Assembly (NCBI RefSeq): GCF_001653235.2
Contig: NC_035792.1
Coordinates: 2,666,001 to 2,730,000 of the forward strand
Direction of reading: 5' to 3'
DNA from: Pochonia chlamydosporia 170
Taxonomy: Eukaryota > Ascomycota > Sordariomycetes > Hypocreales > Clavicipitaceae
DNA: 64,000 nucleotides
The position numbers and the translations under genes were made by a program. The notes under the pieces were generated by a model. It was not told where the DNA came from, did no database searches, and saw only the letters and a list, made by a program, of their open reading frames with translations. Within the stretch, counting starts at the first letter, position 1, and every line of letters begins with the position of its first letter. Below are positions 47,258 through 57,660 of the stretch, piece by piece.

Positions 47258-47716
47258 TTGGATCAAATGAAGTGAGGTTTACAAAGAGCGTCATGTTACA
47301 AACAAGGGAGACCAGAGCCCGTGAAGTTGTGGTCGAAACGACTTTTGTGTGGTGGCCGCTGGGACTATTCGGCTGTTGTATTCTGGATTATGAAGGGATG
47401 GGAACCATGGCGCAGACCAAACTCTAGTGTGTGATAACAGAAGAGTTGAAGGCTCGATTTGGTGCTTCGCAGTGAATGTGATGGTTGTCTACTCCGTATA
47501 ATGCTATAATGCGGCGTCTCACTTGGACGAGGACAGCAACCTATTCAAAAGGTATTGTATTCTACGCAACTCACCATCTAGTATGACTTGGCCGGCAAAT
47601 ATCCATGTCTGTGCCTCCTCCATTTTTGTAAACCAACATATCTCAAGTAACGCTCATTCATCTCACAGCATATTCACCTTCCCATATAAACACCCAGTCC
47701 CGTCCACACATAGCAA
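47258..47716. other. Convergent 3' intergenic region
   Basis: No gene. Shared 3' flank of the TBC and Nudix genes, with TACTCCGTA at 47490. Confidence 0.7.
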
Positions 47717-48385
47717 CTAAATATCATATCCAGAAGCAACCATATCCGCAATAACCTTGTCAATAACCTCCCCATCCGCAACCATACTCATCCTGCCAGC
47801 CGCGCTCCTCGCATCCACCCAGTCAACCTGATACTGCTCCTCCCAGACCTCTTTCGTCCCATCCACGGGCTTCACAGCCGAATCCCCCTGCGCCGCATAC
47901 CAAAACACCAGCTTGAAGGCCAACGTCCCCGAGCAGCGATGATAGCACACGGCCACGGGCTCGCAGTTCTCCACCTCGCACGTTACATCCTCGGGGTACC
48001 CCTCTGCCGTCTTGCGCACCAGATGCATCATGTCCTCGGTTGGCGTGGCTCGCGTGGCAATCCTGAGGGGCAGCGGCTTCACGGGGATGCCCGTCTCCTC
48101 GTGGGCCTCGCGGAGGGCGGCGGCGTGGATGTCCTCGTTGATGTTTTTGCGGCCCTTGGGGAGTTGTGTGATGTTGGTGTCTGGGTCGTGGACGATGGCG
48201 ATTTTGCGGGCGGACGGGTCGACGATGATGCAGCCGCAGGAGATCATGAGGGAGGGGGAGGGGGCGCATCTCATGAGGAATTCGGTGGGGGGGATGGTGT
48301 TGTTGGAGAGGGTGACGCCTTGGAGGGCGATTTGGTGTTCTATGGCAGTGTGGTTGTTGGTGGTTGTGGTTGTGGTTGTCGCCAT
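47717..48385 (-). CDS. Nudix hydrolase, 222 aa
   Basis: Hydrolyses a nucleoside-diphosphate-linked substrate; which one is unknown. The Nudix box is perfect: G78 RKNIN E84 then R92 E93 AHEETGI (GX5EX7REUXEEXGU). The domain starts at CGCIIVDP (about residue 47) and continues to a Trp-rich C-terminus (EVWEEQYQVDWVDA). The start at 48385 was chosen because its context is CAAAATGGC and it is followed by a Thr/Asn run encoded by ACAACC repeats. The frame is open 46 codons further upstream to an ATG at 48523, but that extension resembles leader sequence. The lack of further motifs leaves diadenosine polyphosphate, diphosphoinositol and ADP-ribose hydrolases all possible. Convergent with the TBC gene. 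Confidence 0.85.
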   Translation of the reverse strand: MATTTTTTTNNHTAIEHQIALQGVTLSNNTIPPTEFLMRCAPSPSLMISCGCIIVDPSARKIAIVHDPDTNITQLPKGRKNINEDIHAAALREAHEETGIPVKPLPLRIATRATPTEDMMHLVRKTAEGYPEDVTCEVENCEPVAVCYHRCSGTLAFKLVFWYAAQGDSAVKPVDGTKEVWEEQYQVDWVDARSAAGRMSMVADGEVIDKVIADMVASGYDI

Positions 48386-50420
48386 TTTGTTTGTCTCTGA
48401 TAGTCTGGTGAGTGTGGTGTTGGATGGATGTGTTGGGGGTGTGCTGGGGATGCTGGTATATTGGTGTTTTATGCCTCTGTCAAGATTTGCAGTCCGTGAA
48501 CGATATTGCTCGGTAAGAGTCATTTGTCTTTTTTTATATTCGGTAGATTAAGGCTTGCAAGTTGGTTTCATATCCACAACTGTGCATGGCGCCAGACGCG
48601 TTTAGGCTGGCCGAATCACATTCTGTCACACCGTGAATGACATGATGCCAAAGACAGACGAACAGGGTGTTGGATGCACATGCATGTTTGGTGGAGAAAA
48701 TTGTCGTGAGCCGTCAATATAACTGCATGTGCATTGTGGGTACATAGTACTCTATCCAACTAATTGAACTGCCGGGAAATGGCCAACGTGAATTCGTCTT
48801 GTTTGCTGTACCATTTGTGAAGGCTTTGCTATGTGTTGTCGAGTAAGGCTGAGCGGCGTTAGCAAGCAGGCGGCCGACATGGGATATTCATCAGTTGACT
48901 TACCAGTCTTGGAATAGATTGACCAGACCCGTTTGCTTCCACTTGTTTATACGGCATTCACGCTTGCTGGCGCTACGGAGACATTGATTGCTGTTCTGGA
49001 CGACCCTCTGGGAGTGTGAAAATTAGAAATTGGTGCCGAGACCTGCATAACTTGAGAATAGAAGCCCGACCCCGGCATCCGGCTGGAAGCTGATTTTGTA
49101 CCGAATATCGTCAAGCTGGATGAGACTGACCAGTCAATTCTCTCCCGTCGAGATGGAGATGCAGTGGTGACACTCCTCGCTTGATGCCTACCTACCTCCT
49201 TCATATAGCTTCTTATAAAACATTAGAACGACAGTCTCTGTCAGCACCAACACTTCTACTCAAACACAGCCATGTATACTATACGGCAGCATACAACGAG
49301 GGTGGCAACACTCCAACTTCCTAGGCACTTCAACCTATCCCTCCATCCGTCCATGTTAGTTGCCAATAGCCCTGAAAATGAAGCAAACTTCAATCCCCAG
49401 CTGGCGCAGCCATGAACGCGAGTTGTCCATCCACACCGACTGTTTCTGCAAGGGCCTGACGAGCACTTAACCAACATCCCGGCAAGAGGTGGAAAGATAT
49501 GTCTGAAATCCGCCTTTTCCTCGATCCAACCGTCTCGCTGCCCAACTGGACTTGTATGTCCTCTTCCGTAGCTTGTGAAAGCACTTTCCTGCTGCCGGTT
49601 GGTAATTCCGGGATTCTGAGGATGAGCCTGTATGTGCTATTATTATCTGACTGGTCTAATCATTATTGATGGCCAATCCCTGAGAGTAAGGGAATTCTTG
49701 ACAGGGAATATGCCAGGTATTGGCTGGAGTTATTTGAGTTGTTTTCCTATCATGACTTGCGGCCGTGGTGTGTGGTTTGTGGATGACCCAAAATGGACTC
49801 AAGGGATCAATGTTGTCGCCTCGCTGTCAAAGGCGGCAGCAGAATAAAGCGCCGCCAAGAAAGCAATTCGTCCAAATATCTAGAGCCATCCGAGAGGAGA
49901 CTGCGGCTCCGCACAGTAGACCCTTCGACCTGTACCGCAAGTCTGCAAGCTAAAACTCTGAACCATTGTGTCTGCCCATCCTTCGAGTATGAGTAGTTTC
50001 TTCGCGGGTTGAGAATTACCAATGCTTGACTTGACGAATGTGAGATGCTGATTGTGATAGATTGAGCGCCCAGGTTGTTTGGTTTGAAATCTGAATGTTT
50101 GCTAGCAATATGGAAGCGTGGTTTCTCAACTCAACAGTCCGCGACCGGATCGAGTGACAAAACATAGATATTCAGCCTCTTCAACCCGAATTTGAGCAGA
50201 TATCGTCTCTGTGAGAGATACTCCGAGAAATAAGTGGCGCAAAACTGTTGGGCAATTAATGCTTCACACACAGACTGCGACAGAAGCCGCCCGTCAAACC
50301 TCTCAACATAACAACAGCCTAGATCTCGTGCAAGAATCCCACAGCTAGACAGTCGCTTCAAAACAGGTCAAAGTAATGAACCGCTATAAAGAAACTCAGA
50401 TCTGAAAGGGTGCAACTCAA
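48386..50420. other. 2-kb intergenic region with a candidate small transcript
   Basis: No recognised gene. A promoter-like arrangement (ATTGACCAGACC near 48917, CTTATAAAAC near 49212, CAAACACAGCC before an ATG at 49272) precedes a 47-codon frame whose N-terminus is basic and could be a mitochondrial presequence. No downstream exon could be joined convincingly. Confidence 0.5.
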
Positions 50421-51689
50421 TCATCCGCCTGCTTTGGACCGAATAGTCTCCCAAGTCGACATCCTCCTTCTCAAACCCTCCATTTTCCTCTGCTGGTCTT
50501 CAAACTCCCCCAAGTCCTGTATCACCAGCCACTGCAGCCTCTCCACCCTCTTCTTCTCTAGCCCGCCCTCCCTCTTCAGTTTCTTACCTTTTCGAAACTT
50601 CTTCCACGCCCTCTTTCTAGCCTTGACAGCCACCTTGTCAAAGTACCGGTTCTGCTTCCTCACGTTCCATGCTGCAATGCGCTGTAGCACTTTTGTCTGC
50701 GGCGCGGGATCAGGCACATCCTCCGATAACTCACAAGAATACTTTTCCAACTGCTGGAGGCACCGTTCGCGTGGCGACATTGTGAGAGTATGTTCAGCTA
50801 GTGGCGCGACCAGGGCGTCATCATCCGGGATGTTGACGACCCGACGCATAGTTTTGGAGTTTACGAGACGTGCGTGCAGATTTCGAGGGTGAAAGTACTC
50901 GTCATTGGTTCTTTTGAGAAATTCCTGGCACCGGACTCGGATGGTGTGTCGGGCTAGAGCGTCGGCGGCGAGCTCTGTGGCCGTGGATAAGCCGTCTGCG
51001 CCGTCGAATGGCACGAATGCTATTCCGATGGCGGCTATGCGTAGGGCTACGGCGTGAGCTGGGGGTTGGCTTAGGATGTTGAGATTGTCGATGAAGGTGA
51101 TGAAGTCTTGTTTGGAGATGGCTTGGGTGGCTAGGTCTGGTGGCCAGGCACGGAAAAGCGGTGCAGTGGCACCTTTGCCCACTCGGGGAATAACCACGGG
51201 TCTGGTTAAGTTGGGTAGGTGTGATGGTACGTCTTGACTGGTCGGAATGAATGATGCCGCTTGGTCAAGAAGTTCTTGTTCATCGTCCCCATTTGAATCT
51301 TGTACAAGTGTATCGAGTGTCTCATATCTGACTAGTCGGGGAGGGTCTTCGTCTTGCCCAGTATCTTGTCGATATTTCAAGATTTCGCCGGTTTCTTTCT
51401 TGCTTTGGGGTGTCATGACCGCATTCTTGGACAATTCTCCCAATGAGGGACTTTGGGCGGTTTGTTGTCTCCTTAACCCAACCACCGCCTCGGGCACTTG
51501 CAAGTCGTGTGACGGCGCATTGTTGGTAGGATGATCAGTGGAACGTAGCTTCAACGCTTGGAAAAGTTTGTTGAACGATTTGAAAGATTTCAGGCGTCTT
51601 CCTCCCTCTGTCATCGGCGGTGTAACCTCAGCCCGGGATTTGAGCAGCGTAATTTGAGGATCCATGTCCAAAGGTATGTTCGGCATCAA
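50421..51689 (-). CDS. Uncharacterised fungal protein, 422 aa
   Basis: Single exon. I do not recognise a named family, but the block LTRPVVIPRVG...PLFRAWPPDLATQAISKQDFITFIDNLN, near residues 165-215, resembles a widespread fungal protein type that carries conserved RPVVIP and F-x-R-A-W-x-P-x-L motifs. A hydrophobic stretch (ALRIAAIGIAFVPF, about 225-240) follows, too short and polar-flanked to be a clear membrane helix. Residues 360-400 are strongly basic (VKARKRAWKKFRKGKKLKR), then a charged helical C-terminus. The first 150 residues are Ser/Gln/Asp-rich and probably disordered. No catalytic motif is seen. A nuclear or RNA/DNA-associated role is possible from the basic segment, but this is speculation. 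It diverges from the SDR gene with 673 bp between starts. Confidence 0.82.
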   Translation of the reverse strand: MMPNIPLDMDPQITLLKSRAEVTPPMTEGGRRLKSFKSFNKLFQALKLRSTDHPTNNAPSHDLQVPEAVVGLRRQQTAQSPSLGELSKNAVMTPQSKKETGEILKYRQDTGQDEDPPRLVRYETLDTLVQDSNGDDEQELLDQAASFIPTSQDVPSHLPNLTRPVVIPRVGKGATAPLFRAWPPDLATQAISKQDFITFIDNLNILSQPPAHAVALRIAAIGIAFVPFDGADGLSTATELAADALARHTIRVRCQEFLKRTNDEYFHPRNLHARLVNSKTMRRVVNIPDDDALVAPLAEHTLTMSPRERCLQQLEKYSCELSEDVPDPAPQTKVLQRIAAWNVRKQNRYFDKVAVKARKRAWKKFRKGKKLKREGGLEKKRVERLQWLVIQDLGEFEDQQRKMEGLRRRMSTWETIRSKAGG

Positions 51690-52362
51690 CTACTAAATGT
51701 GCAGATGCGGAAAGCCCAGGTGCCAAAGGCAGCAACTCTCAACGCCTGTACCTATGCCGGCGTGTATGTTGAATAAAGATTATTTCTTGAGCATTGAGGA
51801 GCAACCGAGAGTGGGATTAACCCGAGGCACCATGACGAAAGAAATGCGGTGCTTGGTGAAGCAGGTGCATCACATTTGGACTTCATGAGTTGGTGGCTTC
51901 ATTCAGCTCGGTCCCGGAATAGTCGTAGTTCCATCTCGTCGATCATGCTGTCATTTTCACGTCAACTGGTTCCCGAACCGAGTCACAGGAAACAACCAGC
52001 GAGCATCGACCATTTTAACTCGGATTGATTCCCAATGTTTGAGAAAGCAGAAATTAAACATCTGGTTGGTATACCACATGTCGGGCTAAAGTGACTTTGT
52101 AGAATGTATGACTGTCAACGGCACTTCGCCTTTGCCTCCTAACTTATTGCAGCGAGGGTTGAGGTCAATGGTGGGTCATGGATGCTGTCAAGACTTGATC
52201 ATATTGGTCCAGCCATTGCGCCATCGTCTTGAGCTCGTCATGTCACCATGATGATATCAGAGACGAACGGATCATCATATTTAGACCGCACTGAGTTGGA
52301 CAATCCTTAAAGGTTCCAAAAGATTCATTATAATCTGTGAAAAAATTGTCGCCATTGTCAAA
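51690..52362. other. Divergent promoter between the uncharacterised gene and the SDR gene
   Basis: No gene was seen; probable bidirectional promoter region. Confidence 0.65.
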
Positions 52363-53343
52363 ATGTCGGCAGTCCTCGTCATCGGTGCCACTAGAGGTTT
52401 GGGTGCCAGTCTCGTCAGGCGATTTGCCGCAACGGGAAACAGCGTCGTATACGGCACCTCGCGGTCGAGTACGGTCCCTACCGGATTCCCAGAGCATGTC
52501 AAGTGGCTCAGTGCCATTGATTTGATGAAGAGCTCTGTGGGAGATGATATTGTCAAATATTTTGTCGACTCTAAGCCGCTGTCAACAGTCGTGAGATTGC
52601 CTCGAAATGAATTCTAGCAAGCTCGCCTGAACCACTCACTAACACCAAGCAATGTAGATCATCACAGCTGGCCACTTCTCCACAGAGGATATAAGTGCTG
52701 AAAAGGGACCAAACTGGGATGCCGAGCTTCAAATGTATACAACGAGCTCGGTTGCACCAGTCTTTATTGTTCATCGGCTCGTCCACGCGGGATTGCTAGC
52801 CCAAGGGTCCAAGGTGGTTCTGGTATCTTCTGAGGCTGGGAGTATAGGTCTTCGCCACGAGAAGGAGGGTGGTGGTAACTATGCCCACCATGCTAGCAAG
52901 TCAGCACTCAATATGGTCGGTAAACTACTTAGCCTGGACCTGAAGGAGAGAGGTGTCATTGTTAGTATTGTCCACCCTGGATTTATGCGAACCGAAATGA
53001 CGAAGGGTGTTGGTTATGACAAGTATTGGGATGCAGGAGGTGGTGAGTTCACACACAAATTCGCCCCTGTCCTCCGAGTATAAGTACATCCGGTCTAACA
53101 GAAGGTTGATAAGCCGTCACGCCTGATGAAGCGGCTTCATCTCTTATCAAGTGGACTGATGAGTTGGATATTTCCAAATCTGGGGAGTACTGGGCACCAA
53201 GAGGGCCACGTGAGTAAACATCTCACTCGAATTCTCAGAGGAAATCCATCTTTGCTAATGTGGGCATATCAACAGGAGACATTGGTACAGCCGCAGAGAC
53301 GTTGGGAACCAATTTGAAAACGCCTCTCCATCTGCCATGGTGA
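52363..53343 (+). CDS. Short-chain dehydrogenase/reductase, 258 aa
   Basis: NAD(P)-dependent SDR of classical length. Exons 52363-52590, 52658-53042, 53114-53209 and 53276-53343; introns of 67, 71 and 66 bp, all with GTGAGA/GTGAGT donors. The cofactor motif GATRGLGASLVRR starts at residue 8. An unusual ITAGHF replaces the NNAG motif (about 78), and VVLVSSEAGSIG supplies the catalytic Ser region. The usual Tyr of YxxxK is His153 in NYAHHASKSALN, with Lys157 in place. The distal part VHPGFMRTEMTKGVG and VTPDEAASSL is typical of fungal CsgA-like SDRs. Intron 3 allows an alternative acceptor near 53238. The substrate is unknown. The nonstandard catalytic Tyr position may be a subfamily trait rather than a defect. 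Confidence 0.86.
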
Positions 53344-55847
53344 CAAGGCCTCACTAGAGACAGGCTTTTCTCACCCACTTCTTTACCGAGGAATACAAAT
53401 CATGGCTGTAGTGCAGTGGGGAGTTTGATACCTTTGGCTAGGAATCCTCCCACGGCTTAAAACACACAGCATTTTCCCCATAAGGCTAGATATATGGGTC
53501 AGAGGTATCGTGGAAATTCGAAGATGAGTCGCAGTGAATATCCGTTTCCGAATTATGCCCAGACTCAATGATAGAAGTTTCAGTGAAATGGCCGTTATCG
53601 GGCGGTTTCTTCAATAAGGGTAGTCCACAGAGAGCAGAGAGCTCCGGGCGTGGCGTAGCTTATTGGGATCGACCCCGATTGCCAGAATGACAAGCTCTGT
53701 TATGACGCAATGAATAAAAATTACCAGGTTGGATCAGAGACTAATAACTATTCGCTGGCCCTGTTTGATGGGGGACAAGGACGAGGAGAAGTTCTCTCTT
53801 ATGCTGTGCGTGTGTTCTCTGCACTCATTCAACCATTGTCCTCTTCGGAAGCAGCGACAGGCTACAAAGTACGTAGGTACTAGACGGTTATTGCCCAGGT
53901 GGCAGTTGAACCTGACATCAATATGACCTCTCCCAGCGGACGAATCGTGACTTTGGAATGTGTGCACAGTTGTTACTGGATTTCGGGCAAAGGACCTTCT
54001 ACCTTGAAGTTAGGGCAAATAGATTCCCGCCACACTTCTCCATTTGACCCATATTATGTTCACGATGCAGTCATCCGAATTAAGGACAACAATTCTGGCG
54101 ATGGTGCTCCCTGGCGTGAAAGAGCGACCATAATAATGCTGGTCCAGCTATCATTGGCGGTGAAACTCTCTCACGATGCATCAATACGAGAAGTGATGAC
54201 TTGCAAGTGGGGCATTTCGAGTTGCACTTATGGTGAGGGCATCCAACTTGGATAAACTGACTGGTGAAATTGCGCGTTGCAGAGTTTTAATTCGCAATAC
54301 CTGTGTAGGGAAGGGGATCTCCTTGGACAGCCGAATTAGATCTGAAGCCTTTCGTTTCCATTCAGCCACGGAACCGGCATTCAGCAATGCAGCTTCTCTC
54401 CACACCTGCTCGACATTCATCTTCTGAAGAGAGTTTGTTGAAATTGTGTGGGTGGCATTGATTCAACACCTGGGTGCCACAACGCCATCATCGTTCGGCT
54501 CAGGGGCAGTGGGTCTGGCTGGACCAGGGCATCTATTTCCCCTGTCTGATATCCTTTGGCCTGCTTGCCTGCCTGTCACAAGACACAGGGGCGGGGGCTT
54601 GGCTGGAGAAGCTGGATCCATTGCAGATCTCAGTACCGCGTAACACACCGGAGCCATTCCCTTGCCAAGCCCAATGTTCATGTTGCAATTTGCTGTTGTG
54701 AGCGCCAAAAAAAAGGGGTCGAGCATTCCGATGCCGAGCCTGCGGACACGTAAAGCGTGCTTATGCAGGCCTTGCAGTTTTCGATGGACTGAATGGTGAG
54801 AGTAATCGCTTCTAGGCGAAGATATTCAGTGCGCACCAGGTTGAGAGGCCAACTTCATTTTTCAACCCCCTGATGATTCGACTCGCGCCCAATAGCCCCA
54901 ACCAAGGATAATCGCTAATGACCTCGTAAATTATTATTTCCGGCAGTACGAAACAGAACCCTGAACAATGTGCTGCCACATGCAAACAGGGGCTGAAGGA
55001 CTTGTTCCGAGATCCATGCAGGCACTATCCATGTGAATTTATCGAATCGCGGTCCTGCGCCTAATTCTGGGGAGCTAGATTGTGTTGATCAGCCAAAAGG
55101 CACACTGTACTGCATATCGTATGTAATTGTGTATGTATTGTGACAATGCACGCAGTCGCGGACTGAACATACCCTCGTGACTTGTAGTGTCAAACGATCG
55201 ACCTGTCTGCGCTGCACCGGGTTGCTGACTGGGATGGAATCAGTACGCTATCAGGTGCGGTCAATGTCGAGTCCAAAGGTCTGTCATGTTGAATGACAGA
55301 ATGATCTCTTGGCCCGGCCTTCAAGTTGGTGACTGGCCTTGATCACCAACTGCATTGGTAATGTTTGCCATGGTGTGGAGATGTGTGTGACTATACATCG
55401 TCAGGTCGATCTGATAATCTAAGCCCGAGGCAACCTTGCATCTCCCTGCCCTGGCGGGAAAGACTCAAAAAGAGCCATGTTCTATGACAAAATTTGGGAG
55501 AGATCTGAGTTCAACTTCCGAAGAGTCTCGTACTCAGAAATCGTGGCAAGAGCCAAGGGACAGGAGTCACAGGACAGAGTATTGACGCTCTTGCCGTTTC
55601 CGTCACAAACATGTTGACAGCTCACTCTGCTCCAACCTTGACACTTGTCTGGTGCCTAATGAGGATCAATTGATGCGTGCACGTACTTGACGTCCAACGT
55701 TGCTGTTACTACTTTCCATGCCAGCATGCTAGGCAATGCAATATTCTCTCTTAAGCCTGGATTTTACTCGTGCCGCAGAGTCGTGAACAACCTAACCTTC
55801 CCTGTGCGTCTGCCCGTCCGTGTCGGTGCAGGCAAAGAAAGGCCACA

Positions 55848-55881
55848 TGGATGGATTGATGGATTGATGGATTGATGGATG
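55848..55881 (+). repeat. GATGGATT 8-bp tandem repeat
   Basis: Four units of ATGGATTG/ATGGATGG. Another GATG-based repeat lies at 16266-16312. Confidence 0.8.
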
Positions 55882-56540
55882 CAAGCGTCGCCCCCCAAAT
55901 TCACCGCCTTCTTCTTGCATTCTTTCCCTTCAATGGATGGATTGACATTTTATTCAGCTCTTTAGCCTGAAGTTCGACGCATCCATCTGCACAAAGCAAG
56001 GGATTTATCTTTCTTAACTATATTCGACTATCATTACTCAGCATCGCAGGCCGGCAGAGTGCAGTCTGGTGTCAGTCGTGCTTGATGCGTATCTCGAATC
56101 GCCAGTCAATACACCAACTATCAACGAGAGATATTCGAGTCAATCTTTGGGCTCTTGAGTCCTTGAACTTTTGAAGCAGCCATCCGATCCATGAAGTGGA
56201 TGATCCAATCGATTCTTTGCATACCGCATACTCCCCAGTCGTGTCACCTCTGAATACGTCAAGTTTCGTACAGAGTACCTCATTCTTGGCCAAGGAACCC
56301 GTCACACAGCAACATTGCAGCTGGACAACTGTGCACAGAGAGACGTCGCCTGGTTTGCTTCCGTCTAGGCTATCCTCGTCGGCGGCATCGCTTTTGCATT
56401 TTTGCTTGCCGTGGACATTGAGAAGATCTCGTACCGTTCTGTGGTCGTTGGCCAGTTTCACATCGCATCACCTTGCCCATTGCATATTGACCCATGCTAC
56501 AATTGTGTTCCGACTGTTGACCAGGAGCAACATTGAGCCA

Positions 56541-56568
56541 GACCCTCGACCCTCGACCCTCGACCCTC
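56541..56568 (+). repeat. GACCCTC 7-bp tandem repeat
   Basis: Four perfect GACCCTC units followed by a C-run, about 1.1 kb upstream of the Pal1 start codon. Confidence 0.8.
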
Positions 56569-57660
56569 CCCCCCTTGGCATCAACCATCCAAACCATCCA
56601 ACTTGGGACCAACTCCAAAAGCACCTTCGAACCTGGTCGGCCGATTCAACCCTGGCGTTTGGCACCCACCAGACTCCCCACCGCCCATCTCAACTCCTGG
56701 GACTCGACACTGTTGGACAGTCTGGATCCCCAATTTTCACGCCGCCGTTCTGCGAGCGACGCTACTCTGCACCACCAGACATTATCCGAGGAGCCCTGAC
56801 TTCGGCGATTGACCTGGCCAGGCAAACCAGGTTACCCTTTTGCAGAACTTCGTGGCTGGCTGTGGGTTTAATACCACTTTCCAAGGTTGTTTCGCCCCAG
56901 CAAGCCCATTTTAGACCCTGAGCCTAACTACGAATGCTCGTCTTTAAACGGAGCCGCTCCCATTTTCTCAACTCTGTTGCACGAACCCCTCAGAGACGTC
57001 GTCTGCTTTCGGTAGACAACGTTTGCTGCACTTCAAACACCGCCAACGGCCAAATTTGATACGCTCTATTCGGATACCGACCGCCTGAGAGCCCTTGCGC
57101 CGTTATTCTCAGCACTCTGTTTTACGATCGAGAGGAAGGGGCAGCCGGCCAAAGGCATCCTTCGTGCTCTGTACCTTGCTTGCTTGGACTGAGATCCAAC
57201 TTGATCAAGTGGCTCGTCAACGCCTTGTGTACCCTCGATACCATCTCCTTGCCGCCTACCATCCTTGCGACCCCTTTTGCGGCCTGTCGTTTCCAAGGTC
57301 TACCGACGCAATTTTTTCTTGCCAGACGTCTGTTTTGCGATTATCGGCATCGTTTGTCGATCGGCACACCATTTCGCCCCTTCCCAAACGACAAACCCCC
57401 TGGATCTTGTATCTACGCCCCGCCATTGACTGACGGTGGCCGCCCTTCTGCCCGTTTCACCGCAACGGGGAACGACCATCGTGCCTTACCTATTGGCATG
57501 AAGCTCGGCCAGTGCACCAAGGTTCAAGGAATTTGACTATCCACAAAGGGGCCTTTTCTTTGATAGAAACGCGCCCTTCTTGATAGACCTTTATTTTTAT
57601 CGTCTTTTAGAACTGACGGACCACACTCTCCGCCGTTACATCATCTCTCGGCCAGTCAAA

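Larger units (their letters stand above)
53344..57660. other. 4.3-kb gene-free region, promoter and leader of Pal1
   Basis: No recognised gene. The longest frame (56196-56921) is a Ser/Leu/Pro composition typical of translated leader DNA. The region has a GATGGATT repeat (55848), a GACCCTC repeat (56541), a GTACGTAGGTACTAG motif (53869) and a pyrimidine-rich last kilobase. This resembles the long leaders of the 17859 and CK1 genes. Confidence 0.55.

Noticed and set aside
56196..56921. 241-codon plus-strand frame upstream of Pal1
   Set aside because: It spans a 7-bp tandem repeat and leader-like DNA, and its Ser/Pro/Leu composition has no motif; more likely the 5' UTR or promoter of Pal1.
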